In this document: in pieces, positions 1 to 6,416 of the stretch | Position numbering within the stretch: position 1 is the stretch's first letter | Layout: each line of letters opens with the position of its first letter | Source: Methylococcaceae bacterium | GTDB taxonomy: Bacteria > Pseudomonadota > Gammaproteobacteria > Methylococcales > Methylomonadaceae | Length of the DNA: 6,416 nt | Reading direction: 5' to 3' | Assembly (NCBI GenBank): GCA_947506075.1 | Contig: CANNNN010000152.1 | Coordinates: 1-6,416, forward strand | The notes under the pieces: generated by a model | The model's database searches: none | What the model saw: only the letters and a program-made list of their open reading frames with translations | Told to the model about the DNA's origin: nothing | Program-made: the position numbers and the translations under genes

Positions 1-196
1 ACAGGCATTTGATAGGCGTATGCATGATGTTGATATAAGATCAAAAAATGCTCATTATCCCATACAATAAAAATCAGAGTAGGCGGGGTTTACATCCTTG
101 ACTAAAATGTTTGAAGTCCTCACTAAGCCTATTAAAGGCTGACTTACTGTGCTACAAAAATAAGCCTGCTTGGCCCCAGTAAATATCCAGATAACA

Positions 197-231
197 AAAA
201 ACCAGCGATCCCAAAGGAACCGCTGGTTTTT
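197..231 (-). terminator. Rho-independent terminator of the comEA-like gene
   Basis: An 11-bp perfect inverted repeat (AAAAACCAGCG at 197-207, CGCTGGTTTTT at 221-231) encloses a 13-base loop. Read on the minus strand, the stem ends in GCTGG followed by six T, which is the classic intrinsic terminator form. It begins 14 bases past the stop codon of the comEA-like gene. On the plus strand the stem is also followed by a run of five T, so it could stop transcription entering from the left as well. Confidence 0.88.
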
Positions 232-244
232 ACCTAGCAATAAG

Positions 245-577
245 CTACTTGGCTTTTTCGTCTAGCTTTTTATCGGTTTTTTCGTCTAATTTTTCATCTG
301 CCTTTGGCTCTACAGCGACGGCATCACTCAGCAAGACATCCTTTTTAATTTTTTCGACCGTTTTCTTGCCGACCCCACTCACATTTTCCAATTCGTCTAC
401 AGTTTTGAACAGGCCTTTTTCCGTCCGGTATTTCACAATAGCTTCAGCCTTTTTCAAACCTATGCCTGATAAGGATTCCGCTATGGTTTTTGCGTCGGCG
501 GTGTTGATGTTTACAGGTGTCGCAAGCACATTAAATGAGCAAAGGATGGCAAATAAAACTACAAATAATCTGTTCAT
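245..577 (-). CDS. comEA: ComEA-like helix-hairpin-helix DNA-binding protein, secreted
   Basis: This 110-residue protein has an N-terminal signal peptide (Met-Asn-Arg, hydrophobic residues 4-18, probable cleavage after the Leu-Ala at 18-19), so it should act in the periplasm. The mature part starts with PVNINTADA, typical of ComEA-family proteins. It then carries two helix-hairpin-helix motifs, SGIG with a following Lys/Ala-rich helix (about 37-51) and VSGVGKKTVEKI (about 66-77). Family members bind double-stranded DNA without sequence specificity, and in competent bacteria ComEA pulls incoming DNA into the periplasm. A natural-transformation role here is inference; no other competence gene is in the window. 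The tail from residue 89 is a Lys/Asp/Glu repeat and is not part of the fold. The ATG start is supported by AGGA (584-587 on the plus strand) six bases upstream. The gene stands alone, is divergent from relA and ends at a strong terminator. Many small gammaproteobacterial homologues are named only as HhH proteins. Confidence 0.87.
   Translation of the reverse strand: MNRLFVVLFAILCSFNVLATPVNINTADAKTIAESLSGIGLKKAEAIVKYRTEKGLFKTVDELENVSGVGKKTVEKIKKDVLLSDAVAVEPKADEKLDEKTDKKLDEKAK
251..298 (-). repeat. 24-bp tandem duplication in the comEA-like gene tail
   Basis: Two adjacent 24-base units (251-274 and 275-298) match at 20 of 24 positions. On the minus strand they encode DEKLDEKT followed by DKKLDEKA, so the last part of the protein is an eight-residue unit repeated twice, itself built from a four-residue DEKx pattern. 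The tail is strongly charged and likely disordered. Copy number could vary between strains by slippage. Confidence 0.8.
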
Positions 578-614
578 ATTTTTTCCTAATGATGTGAGGT
601 TAACTTTAAAATAG

Positions 615-1040
615 ACTTCTATTTGAGATGTCCAGATATACTCTGAACGCAGGGTTTTTCCATGTTAGCGCTGACAGGGACAAATAAATCCGCACCGGCA
701 AAGAACAACAATTTCTGAAAAGGTATAGATCTACAGGGTTTAAAATTGACGAACTTAATTTGATACGCGTCCCTTGCTCAACATCTCTAACGCTACCTGC
801 GTTGGCGGTCATTTTTGCTTTCTTCACTACCGATTACCATTAGTATAAATACCTAAGAAACGTGAAAGGCTTAACATCCGGTACTTTCGGGCTCGAAATG
901 CTTGGCTTTTGCTGAGCGGCACGCAGCAATACGACCTCGCATTATTCCAGCTTCCACATCCATGCTGTTAATGATTACTTGTTACCTTTACCAGCATTGA
1001 CCTATGATAACCGTCAAGTTTTCGAATTCTTGACTATCGT
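615..1040. other. Intergenic stretch between divergent genes, no supported gene
   Basis: These 426 bases separate the comEA-like gene from relA. I see no tRNA, rRNA or convincing protein gene. On the minus strand there are several overlapping short open frames: a GTG-started one ending at 606, an alternative 52-codon stop-to-stop frame at 622-777, and a 30-codon ATG frame at 871-963. None has a good Shine-Dalgarno sequence or a recognisable motif. A TATAAA-like box lies at 844-849 on the plus strand without a matching -35. The stretch may hold an untranslated leader, a small RNA, or a decayed or repetitive sequence; nothing visible decides between these. Confidence 0.6.
979..1008 (+). promoter_or_regulatory. 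Possible sigma-70 promoter of relA
   Basis: TTGTTA (979-984, 4/6 to the -35 consensus) and TATGAT (1003-1008, 5/6 to the -10 consensus) are separated by 18 bases. A transcript would begin near 1015 and leave a leader of about 30 bases before relA. A short inverted repeat, TTGAC (997-1001) and GTCAA (1013-1017), flanks the -10 box and might be an operator, but five base pairs can arise by chance. This is pattern matching only. Confidence 0.35.
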
Positions 1041-1043
1041 TTG

Positions 1044-3203
1044 ATGCAAAAAAATACTGACCCCAATAAGCAGCTTTTTAGCGGATTTTCCGCTCCCGAT
1101 GCCGAAAAAATAAACAAGGCTCTGGCGATTGTCGCGCAAATACCTGAAGATCCTAATTATTTTCGTCCGAAGGGTGTTGAGGTAGCAGGAATATTGATGG
1201 ATTTCAATATCGACCTTAATACCATCCTCGCCGCGATATTAAGCGACCCTCGTTTAGTCCATTTAAACCTCAAACCTAACATCAAAGAGCTATTTGGTGA
1301 AAAGGTTGCTGCGCTGGTTAAGGATGTAAACTGGCTGAACAAAGTAACGGTTTATTCGCTGGAGATGACTGACCAACCGAGTCAAACGGAAATCTTACGC
1401 CGCATGCTGCTGTCCATGACTCAGGATGTCCGTGCCGTGTTGATAAAACTGGCTTACCGCGTTCAACGACTTAAAGTTTTACCTCGAGAATCTTACGAAC
1501 TCAGACGTTTTATTGCCCAGGAGACGCTGGACATTTATGCGCCTATCGCCAACCGCATGGGGATTCATCAGTTAAAATGGGAACTGGAGGACATGGCTTT
1601 TCGCTATCTGAAACCCCAATCCTATCGCCGCATTGCGAAGTCTTTATCGAATAACCGTGCACAGCGCGAAAACTGTATTGATAGCTTTATTGCTGTGCTA
1701 CAAAAAATGCTCGCCGAACAAGGTATTGCGGCCAGTATTTACGGCCGCCCTAAACATATCTACAGTATCTGGAAAAAAATGTGTCGCAAGCAACTGGACA
1801 TAGACGAGCTTTATGATCTTTTAGCTGTACGGATTATTGTGGATAACCTGACTTCCTGTTATGCCACGCTGGGAGTTGTGCATAGCCATTGGCAAACCAT
1901 TCCAAAGGAATTTGATGATTACATCGCCAATCCTAAAGAAAACGGCTACCAGTCTTTGCACACCGTCATCATCGATGCAGAAGGCAATCGTATTGAGGTA
2001 CAAATCCGTACTCAACAAATGCACGATTTTGCCGAACTCGGGGTTGCCGCTCATTGGTCTTACAAAGAAGGTGGCAAACATGACACGGCCATAGAAAAAA
2101 ATATTGCCTCGTTGCGTAAGTTGCTGGAAGAAAAAGGCGACGAAGCGCTGTCCGAAAATTTCCGCAGCGAATTATTTAATGATCGCGTCTACGTTTTAAC
2201 TCCGGCCGGCAAATTAATCGATCTGGTTAAAGGCTCAACCCCGCTGGATTTTGCCTACGCAATTCATACAGAAATAGGCCACCGTTGCCGGGGAGCAAAA
2301 GTCGACGGTCGCATCGTTCCGTTGACCTACGCCTTAAAATCCGGCGAGCAGGTAAAAATTTTAACCGCAAAAGATGGCGGACCCAATCACAACTGGATCG
2401 ACCTCAATCTGGGTTATTTGAAAACATCAGCGGCAATCAGCAAAGTTAAAAGCTGGTTCAAAAATCAGCACCTAGCCCAGAATATAGCAACCGGCAAGGC
2501 AATTTTGGACAAGGAAAGTCAGCGTTTGGGCTTAAAAATGGTCAACGTGAACGAGTTGGCTAAACATTTTAACCAGCCGGATACCGATAAATTGCTCGAA
2601 GCAATAGGCCGTAGCGACATCAATCGCCGCCAGCTTGCAGCGTTTTTTAAGGTGCCTGAATTGGAAGCCCTACGCCTACGCCCAGAAACGACGCCCGGTT
2701 TAGGGAAAGCTCTTGGCTTACGCCTAAAACAGGCCTTTCAGAGTAAAAAATCCGAGACTAAATCGCTTATTTCCGTTGATGGCATCGATAATGTGCTGAC
2801 GTCCATAGCACAATGCTGTTCCCCGATTCAGGGTAACGACATTATCGGCTATATTTCCCATAAAAAAGGCATTACTATCCATCGCAAAGATTGCGAAAAC
2901 ATCTTGCAGCTCGCCCCCGAAAAGCAGGGTCAGCTTATTTCGGTTAATTGGGGCGAAAAAAAGGCCAGCTATGCTGTTCCTATTGTTATCCATGCCTTTA
3001 ACTCTCAAAATTTACTAAATGACGTAACCCGGATTTTAACCGAGTCAAAAATTCATATTGCCAATGCGGCACTGAATACACATCCCGATTTCTCAGCGCA
3101 ACTCAATTTAACGATACAAGTTGAAAATACCGATCAGTTAAGCCAGGTGCTTAATAAAATAAGTCAGCTGCCGAATATCGTCGATGTTAAACGTAAAACC
3201 TGA
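1044..3203 (+). CDS. relA: GTP pyrophosphokinase RelA, (p)ppGpp synthetase I
   Basis: RelA transfers pyrophosphate from ATP to GTP/GDP to make (p)ppGpp on stalled ribosomes (stringent response). The 719-residue protein matches E. coli RelA in domain order. The N-terminal hydrolase-like domain is degenerate: Ser67-Asp68 replaces the His-Asp pair, the following Glu-Asp is missing, and LAYRVQ replaces the LADRTHN of SpoT. The synthetase (about 175-345) has GRPKHIYSIWKKM, catalytic Asp258 (YDLLAVRI) and Glu318 (IEVQIRT), and the acidic EFDD motif (289-292) typical of synthesis-only RelA rather than the RxKD of bifunctional enzymes. A TGS domain (about 380-441), helical region, zinc-finger-like domain (Cys591, Cys592, His613, Cys617) and C-terminal ACT/RRM domain (643-718) follow. 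An in-frame TAA at 1008-1010 limits the start to the TTG at 1041 or the adjacent ATG at 1044; I chose ATG. No Shine-Dalgarno sequence is visible. It is slightly shorter than the 744-residue E. coli protein, mainly at the N-terminus. Confidence 0.96.
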   Translation: MQKNTDPNKQLFSGFSAPDAEKINKALAIVAQIPEDPNYFRPKGVEVAGILMDFNIDLNTILAAILSDPRLVHLNLKPNIKELFGEKVAALVKDVNWLNKVTVYSLEMTDQPSQTEILRRMLLSMTQDVRAVLIKLAYRVQRLKVLPRESYELRRFIAQETLDIYAPIANRMGIHQLKWELEDMAFRYLKPQSYRRIAKSLSNNRAQRENCIDSFIAVLQKMLAEQGIAASIYGRPKHIYSIWKKMCRKQLDIDELYDLLAVRIIVDNLTSCYATLGVVHSHWQTIPKEFDDYIANPKENGYQSLHTVIIDAEGNRIEVQIRTQQMHDFAELGVAAHWSYKEGGKHDTAIEKNIASLRKLLEEKGDEALSENFRSELFNDRVYVLTPAGKLIDLVKGSTPLDFAYAIHTEIGHRCRGAKVDGRIVPLTYALKSGEQVKILTAKDGGPNHNWIDLNLGYLKTSAAISKVKSWFKNQHLAQNIATGKAILDKESQRLGLKMVNVNELAKHFNQPDTDKLLEAIGRSDINRRQLAAFFKVPELEALRLRPETTPGLGKALGLRLKQAFQSKKSETKSLISVDGIDNVLTSIAQCCSPIQGNDIIGYISHKKGITIHRKDCENILQLAPEKQGQLISVNWGEKKASYAVPIVIHAFNSQNLLNDVTRILTESKIHIANAALNTHPDFSAQLNLTIQVENTDQLSQVLNKISQLPNIVDVKRKT

Positions 3204-3260
3204 TTTAGCCGAGAGAAAAATGGAATGCATATGCCTCGGATTAAACTGATAATGGCGGAT

Positions 3261-3288
3261 TAAAAGCACAAGATAAACCTTGCTTTTA
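3261..3288 (+). terminator. Weak hairpin after relA, possible terminator
   Basis: TAAAAGCA (3261-3268) and TGCTTTTA (3281-3288) form a perfect 8-bp stem with a 12-base loop. Two further pairs are possible inside with a bulge. It starts 58 bases after the relA stop, and the T run is part of the stem rather than a free tail. The A-rich left arm and T-rich right arm fit a short bidirectional terminator. The stem is AT-rich, so termination may be incomplete and some read-through into polA is possible. Confidence 0.4.
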
Positions 3289-3377
3289 GAAAGCCGTTTA
3301 GCTTCATTCAAGCCGGGTTCTGTTAGCATACACTGAATCATTACACATCTTTAGCCCTTAGCCTTGCATATCATCCT

Positions 3378-6227
3378 ATGTCTCAACCAGCCAGTCCTGA
3401 TTCTAATCCAATAGCCTGTCCCGAACCCAGCCAAATGACTTGCCCTGAGCGTAGTCGAAGGGAACGACTGATTCTAGTTGACGGCTCTTCTTTTTTATTT
3501 CGTGCTTACCATGCAATTCCTCCGCTGACTAACCCGAATGGCGAACCGACCAATGCGGTATACGGCGTAAGCAATATGCTGCGCAAGCTGATCGCCGATT
3601 ATCACAGCGACTACATCACCGTGGTCTTCGATGCACCGGGCCCTACCTTTCGCAACGTACTTTATGATCAGTACAAAGCTCATAGACCGCCGATGCCTGA
3701 TGACTTGCGGGTACAGATTGAACCGCTGCACCAGCTGATTCGAGCCATGGGTTTGCCGTTGATTATGGAATCCGACGTGGAAGCCGACGATGTGCTCGGC
3801 GCTTTGGCTCAGCATGCCGAACAACAAGGCCTGGATGTCATTATTTCCACCGGCGACAAGGATATGGCGCAACTGGTTACCGAACATATCATCCTGGAAA
3901 ACACCATGTCCAATACCCGCATGGATATTCAGGGTGTTTTCGACAAATTCGGCGTCAGACCTGATCAGATTATCGATTATCTGGCCTTGATCGGCGATAC
4001 CGTCGACAACATTCCCGGCGTGCCCAAAGTCGGCCCCAAGACGGCGGCTAAATGGCTGGCGCAGTATCAGACCTTGGAAAACCTGGTCGCACATGCTGAT
4101 CAAATCACCGGAAAGATAGGTGAAAACCTGCGTGCCAGTCTGCAGCAACTGCCTTTAGCCAAACAACTGACCACGATAAAGTGCGACCTTAATTTGCCCT
4201 ACGCCATCAAAGACCTGAAACAGCAACCGATGGACAAGGCCGAATTGAAAAAATTATTGGCTGAGTTGGGCTTTAGCTCCTGGCTGAAAATGCTGGAGAC
4301 TTCGACTACGACTGTCCTGAGCGTAGACGAAGGGCTCAGCCCAGGTGCTTCAGTCCCACCTGTCCTAAAGCCAAACTCTACGCACGTTGCTATTGAAACT
4401 GTACAAACAGAAATAATCGACGCCAGCTACGAAACCCTGCTAACCGAACAGCAGTTTAATGACTGGCTGGCTGAACTGAACAAAGCCGACTTGTTTGCGT
4501 TCGACACTGAAACCACCAGTCTGGATTACAGCAAAGCCCAGATAGTCGGTGTCTCCTTTGCAATAGCCCCAGGCAAGGCGGCTTATGTACCCTTAGCCCA
4601 TGACTATCCGGGGGTGCAAAAGCAATTGGATCGCTCTGAAATACTGGAAAAACTAAGGCCTTTGCTGGAAAATCCAGATAAAGCCAAACTTGGGCAAAAC
4701 CTGAAATACGACAGCCATGTACTGGCCAATCACGGCATTACACTGCGCGGCATTGCTCACGACACAATGCTCGAGTCATATGTGTTAAACAGTACCGCAA
4801 CCAAACATAATATGGACGATCTGGCCAAACACTATCTGGGTGTTGAAACCATTCATTATGAAGACGTGGCAGGAAAAGGCGTTAAACAAATAGGTTTTAA
4901 GGAAGTCGCTATAGAACAGGCCGCACCTTATGCGGCCGAAGATGCCGACATTACACTGCGACTGCATCAACTGCTGTCGGCAAAACTTAAGCAGCAGCCA
5001 AAACTGCTTCAGCTCTATTCCGAAATGGAAGTTCCGCTGATTAGCGTACTTACCCGCATTGAACGCAACGGTGTATTCATCGACGCAGCTATGCTTGCGC
5101 AACAGAGCCTGGAACTTTCCAGCCAGATTATCTCCCTACAGCAACACGCTCATGACCTGGCCGGACAGACCTTCAATCTGGGTTCGCCCAAACAAATTCA
5201 GGACATCCTCTATGATCAGCAAAAACTGCCGGTATTAAAGAAAACCCCTAAAGGCCAGCCCTCAACCGAAGAATCGGTACTGCAGGAACTAGCCCTTACT
5301 TACCCGTTGCCCAAGCTGATTCTGGAATTCCGCAGTTTAAGCAAACTAAAATCCACGTATACCGACAAACTGCCGCAACAGATTGACGAAAAAACAGGGC
5401 GGATTCATACCTCTTATCATCAGGCGGTAGCCGCAACCGGCAGGCTGTCGTCGTCCAATCCCAATTTGCAAAATATTCCAATTCGTAGCGAAGAAGGTCG
5501 AAAAATTCGTCAGGCCTTTATCGCACCTTCAGGCAGGAAAATAGTCGCCGCCGATTATTCACAAATTGAGTTGCGTATCATGGCGCATTTATCGGCGGAT
5601 CAAGGCTTGGTAAAAGCCTTTAGCGAAGGCCAGGATGTGCATAGAGCGACGGCGGCTGAAGTGTTTGGCGTCGCGCCGGAACAGGTCACCACCGATTTGC
5701 GCCGCTCAGCCAAAGCCATCAATTTTGGACTGATTTATGGCATGTCGGCGTTTGGCCTCGCACAACAACTGGGCTTATCACGCAGTCAGGCGCAATCGTA
5801 TATCGATCTGTATTTTACCCGTTATCCGGGCGTCCTTAACTATATGGACAGCATCCGGGAACAGGCCAGAGCGCAAGGCTATGTTGAAACCTTATTCGGC
5901 AGACGGCTTTATTTGCCGGAGATAAACTCGCGCAACGCGGCGCGGCGCCAATACGCCGAACGCACCGCCATCAATGCGCCGATGCAGGGAACAGCGGCCG
6001 ATATCATTAAGCGAGCGATGCTTGCCGCCGATCATTGGTTGTATAAGGACATTCCTGATGCCAAAATGATTATGCAGGTACATGACGAACTGGTCTTTGA
6101 GATTGCCGAAGATCAAGTGGATGACTGTACAGCGAAGATCAGAACTCTGATGTGTGCCGCCGCCGACCTTGACGTACCGCTGCTCGTCGACATAGGTATA
6201 GGCAGTAATTGGGACGAGGCGCATTAA
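3378..6227 (+). CDS. polA: DNA polymerase I (5' nuclease, proofreading exonuclease, polymerase)
   Basis: PolA removes RNA primers, fills gaps and works in excision repair. The 949-residue protein has all three activities by motif. The 5'-nuclease (about 31-305) has Asp35, Asp85, Glu135, Asp137, Asp138, Asp160, Asp162, Asp207 and Asp210 plus a helix-hairpin-helix. The 3'-5' exonuclease (about 350-545) has Asp376 and Glu378 in FDTET, Asp445, Tyr518 and Asp522, so proofreading should be active. The polymerase has motif A DYSQIELR (Asp726), motif B RRSAKAINFGLIYG (Arg775, Lys779, Phe783, Tyr787) and motif C QVHDE (Asp903, Glu904). It ends NWDEAH, close to E. coli NWDQAH. It is 21 residues longer than E. 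coli PolA because of an extra N-terminal segment containing PERSRRE. An internal ATG at 3435 (Met20) would give a more usual N-terminus; neither start has a clear Shine-Dalgarno sequence. Two copies of a palindromic repeat lie in the gene. It sits 174 bases after relA on the same strand and may have its own promoter, not identified. Confidence 0.97.
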   Translation: MSQPASPDSNPIACPEPSQMTCPERSRRERLILVDGSSFLFRAYHAIPPLTNPNGEPTNAVYGVSNMLRKLIADYHSDYITVVFDAPGPTFRNVLYDQYKAHRPPMPDDLRVQIEPLHQLIRAMGLPLIMESDVEADDVLGALAQHAEQQGLDVIISTGDKDMAQLVTEHIILENTMSNTRMDIQGVFDKFGVRPDQIIDYLALIGDTVDNIPGVPKVGPKTAAKWLAQYQTLENLVAHADQITGKIGENLRASLQQLPLAKQLTTIKCDLNLPYAIKDLKQQPMDKAELKKLLAELGFSSWLKMLETSTTTVLSVDEGLSPGASVPPVLKPNSTHVAIETVQTEIIDASYETLLTEQQFNDWLAELNKADLFAFDTETTSLDYSKAQIVGVSFAIAPGKAAYVPLAHDYPGVQKQLDRSEILEKLRPLLENPDKAKLGQNLKYDSHVLANHGITLRGIAHDTMLESYVLNSTATKHNMDDLAKHYLGVETIHYEDVAGKGVKQIGFKEVAIEQAAPYAAEDADITLRLHQLLSAKLKQQPKLLQLYSEMEVPLISVLTRIERNGVFIDAAMLAQQSLELSSQIISLQQHAHDLAGQTFNLGSPKQIQDILYDQQKLPVLKKTPKGQPSTEESVLQELALTYPLPKLILEFRSLSKLKSTYTDKLPQQIDEKTGRIHTSYHQAVAATGRLSSSNPNLQNIPIRSEEGRKIRQAFIAPSGRKIVAADYSQIELRIMAHLSADQGLVKAFSEGQDVHRATAAEVFGVAPEQVTTDLRRSAKAINFGLIYGMSAFGLAQQLGLSRSQAQSYIDLYFTRYPGVLNYMDSIREQARAQGYVETLFGRRLYLPEINSRNAARRQYAERTAINAPMQGTAADIIKRAMLAADHWLYKDIPDAKMIMQVHDELVFEIAEDQVDDCTAKIRTLMCAAADLDVPLLVDIGIGSNWDEAH
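3414..3462 (+). repeat. Repeat element copy 1 in the polA N-terminal extension
   Basis: CCTGAGCGTAGTCGAAGGG (3444-3462) recurs with one mismatch at 4316-4334. It encodes PERSRR (residues 23-28), just before the conserved LILVDGSS start of the nuclease domain at residue 31. The preceding 24 bases look like a diverged tandem copy: residues 13-18 ACPEPS line up with 21-26 TCPERS at an eight-residue spacing. This segment is absent from E. coli PolA. It reads like an inserted dispersed element; from general memory, similar sequences are scattered in many environmental genomes, which I could not check. Confidence 0.65.
4300..4340 (+). repeat. Palindromic repeat copy 2 in the polA interdomain linker
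   Basis: CTTCGACTACG (4300-4310) and CGTAGACGAAG (4322-4332) form an 11-bp inverted repeat with one mismatch and an 11-base loop. The right half, 4316-4334, matches copy 1 at 18 of 19 bases. It encodes about residues 308-321 (TSTTTVLSVDEGLS), between the 5'-nuclease and 3'-5' exonuclease domains. A nested alternative stem, CTGAGC (4317-4322) with GCTCAG (4334-4339), is also present. CTGTCCT occurs at 4312-4318 and again at 4360-4366, so the element may extend to about 4366. The reading frame differs from copy 1. Confidence 0.7.
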
Positions 6228-6244
6228 CTTAGAAATTAATTTTC

Positions 6245-6262
6245 CACGAAAAACACGAAAAT
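6245..6262. repeat. Short 9-bp tandem repeat after polA
   Basis: CACGAAAAA (6245-6253) is followed directly by CACGAAAAT (6254-6262). It resembles the CACGAAG-type short tandem motifs found between genes in many environmental bacteria, a likeness taken from memory. Two units alone are weak evidence. Confidence 0.4.
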
Positions 6263-6307
6263 TTCCATAGAGATACCAAACTGTAGGCCATGACCCAAAC
6301 GATGATT

Positions 6308-6338
6308 AGATAAATCAATACAAATAATTGATTTATTT
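6308..6338. terminator. AT-rich hairpin downstream of polA, possible terminator
   Basis: TAAATCAAT (6311-6319) and ATTGATTTA (6327-6335) are perfectly complementary with a 7-base loop. Three more pairs, one of them G-U, extend the stem to 12 bp (6308-6338). It starts 81 bases after the polA stop. The stem has almost no GC and the T tail is broken by CG, so it is a poor intrinsic terminator. It is still the best candidate for ending the polA transcript within the window. Confidence 0.35.
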
Positions 6339-6379
6339 CGTTATTTCCCATGACAAACTGCGATTTTCAGGATTATTGC

Positions 6380-6403
6380 TAGGGGCGAATGACTTAGCCC
6401 CTA
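6380..6403. repeat. Inverted repeat at the right edge
   Basis: TAGGGGC (6380-6386) and GCCCCTA (6397-6403) form a perfect 7-bp stem around a 10-base loop in otherwise AT-rich DNA. There is no T tail, so it is unlikely to be an intrinsic terminator. The GGGGCGAAT core resembles palindromic intergenic repeats seen in other bacteria, an unchecked likeness. It may be part of an element or gene boundary beyond the window. Confidence 0.45.
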
Positions 6404-6416
6404 CCAATGCTATACT

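Noticed and set aside
2..70. Open frame running in from the left edge on the plus strand, ending at TAA 68-70
   Set aside because: Only 22 codons are visible and they match nothing I know. It could be the end of an upstream gene but cannot be supported.
126..140. AGCCT/AGGCT inverted repeat as a terminator or RNA element
   Set aside because: Only five pairs and no T tail; likely chance.
55..240. 61-residue minus-strand open frame
   Set aside because: It runs through the strong terminator hairpin at 197-231 and has no motif or ribosome site.
249..614. 121-residue plus-strand open frame opposite the comEA-like gene
   Set aside because: It is antisense to a gene with a clear signal peptide, HhH motifs, ribosome site and terminator; its Ser/Phe-rich composition is typical of a shadow frame.
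606..827. 73-residue minus-strand open frame upstream of the comEA-like gene
   Set aside because: It starts at GTG without a good Shine-Dalgarno sequence, has no recognisable motif, and overlaps another equally open frame on the same strand (622-777). Kept only as part of the intergenic description.
871..963. 30-codon ATG open frame on the minus strand
   Set aside because: It is short, lacks a ribosome site and has no recognisable content; easily expected by chance.
3369..3374. TATCAT as a -10 box for polA
   Set aside because: It is only four bases before the ATG at 3378 and no -35 box lies at proper spacing. It could serve only the internal start at 3435, for which there is no other evidence.
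3495..4148. 217-residue minus-strand open frame inside polA
   Set aside because: Antisense to the conserved 5'-nuclease domain of PolA; no recognisable protein content.

Overview
The window carries three recognisable protein-coding genes. A small ComEA-like helix-hairpin-helix protein lies on the minus strand (245-577), the (p)ppGpp synthetase RelA on the plus strand (1044-3203), and DNA polymerase I, PolA, on the plus strand (3378-6227). The RelA and PolA sequences resemble the gammaproteobacterial versions closely along their whole length. Together with the moderate GC content and AT-rich intergenic DNA, this points to a gammaproteobacterium, possibly an environmental lineage such as the Methylococcales. 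The lineage guess is inference from protein style and was not tested.

Layout: positions 1-194 hold nothing I can assign. A strong bidirectional-type hairpin terminator (197-231) closes the comEA-like gene, which has a signal peptide, two helix-hairpin-helix motifs and a short charged tail made by a tandem repeat. Positions 615-1040 contain no supported gene. Their only visible contents are a possible relA promoter at the right end and a few short open frames of doubtful meaning. relA and polA are co-directional and 174 bases apart, with a weak hairpin between them. After polA come 189 bases of AT-rich DNA with a short tandem repeat and two inverted repeats.

The genes do not form an obvious pathway: periplasmic DNA binding or uptake, stringent response, and DNA repair/replication. 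relA and polA appear intact, with the expected catalytic residues. The most unusual signal is inside polA. A 19-base sequence, CCTGAGCGTAGTCGAAGGG, occurs at the N-terminal extension and again (18/19 identical) in the linker between the 5'-nuclease and 3'-5' exonuclease domains. The two copies are read in different frames and the second is part of a hairpin. This looks like a dispersed palindromic element that has entered a housekeeping gene at two structurally tolerant sites. I found no tRNA, rRNA, CRISPR array, transposase or clear new multi-gene system.
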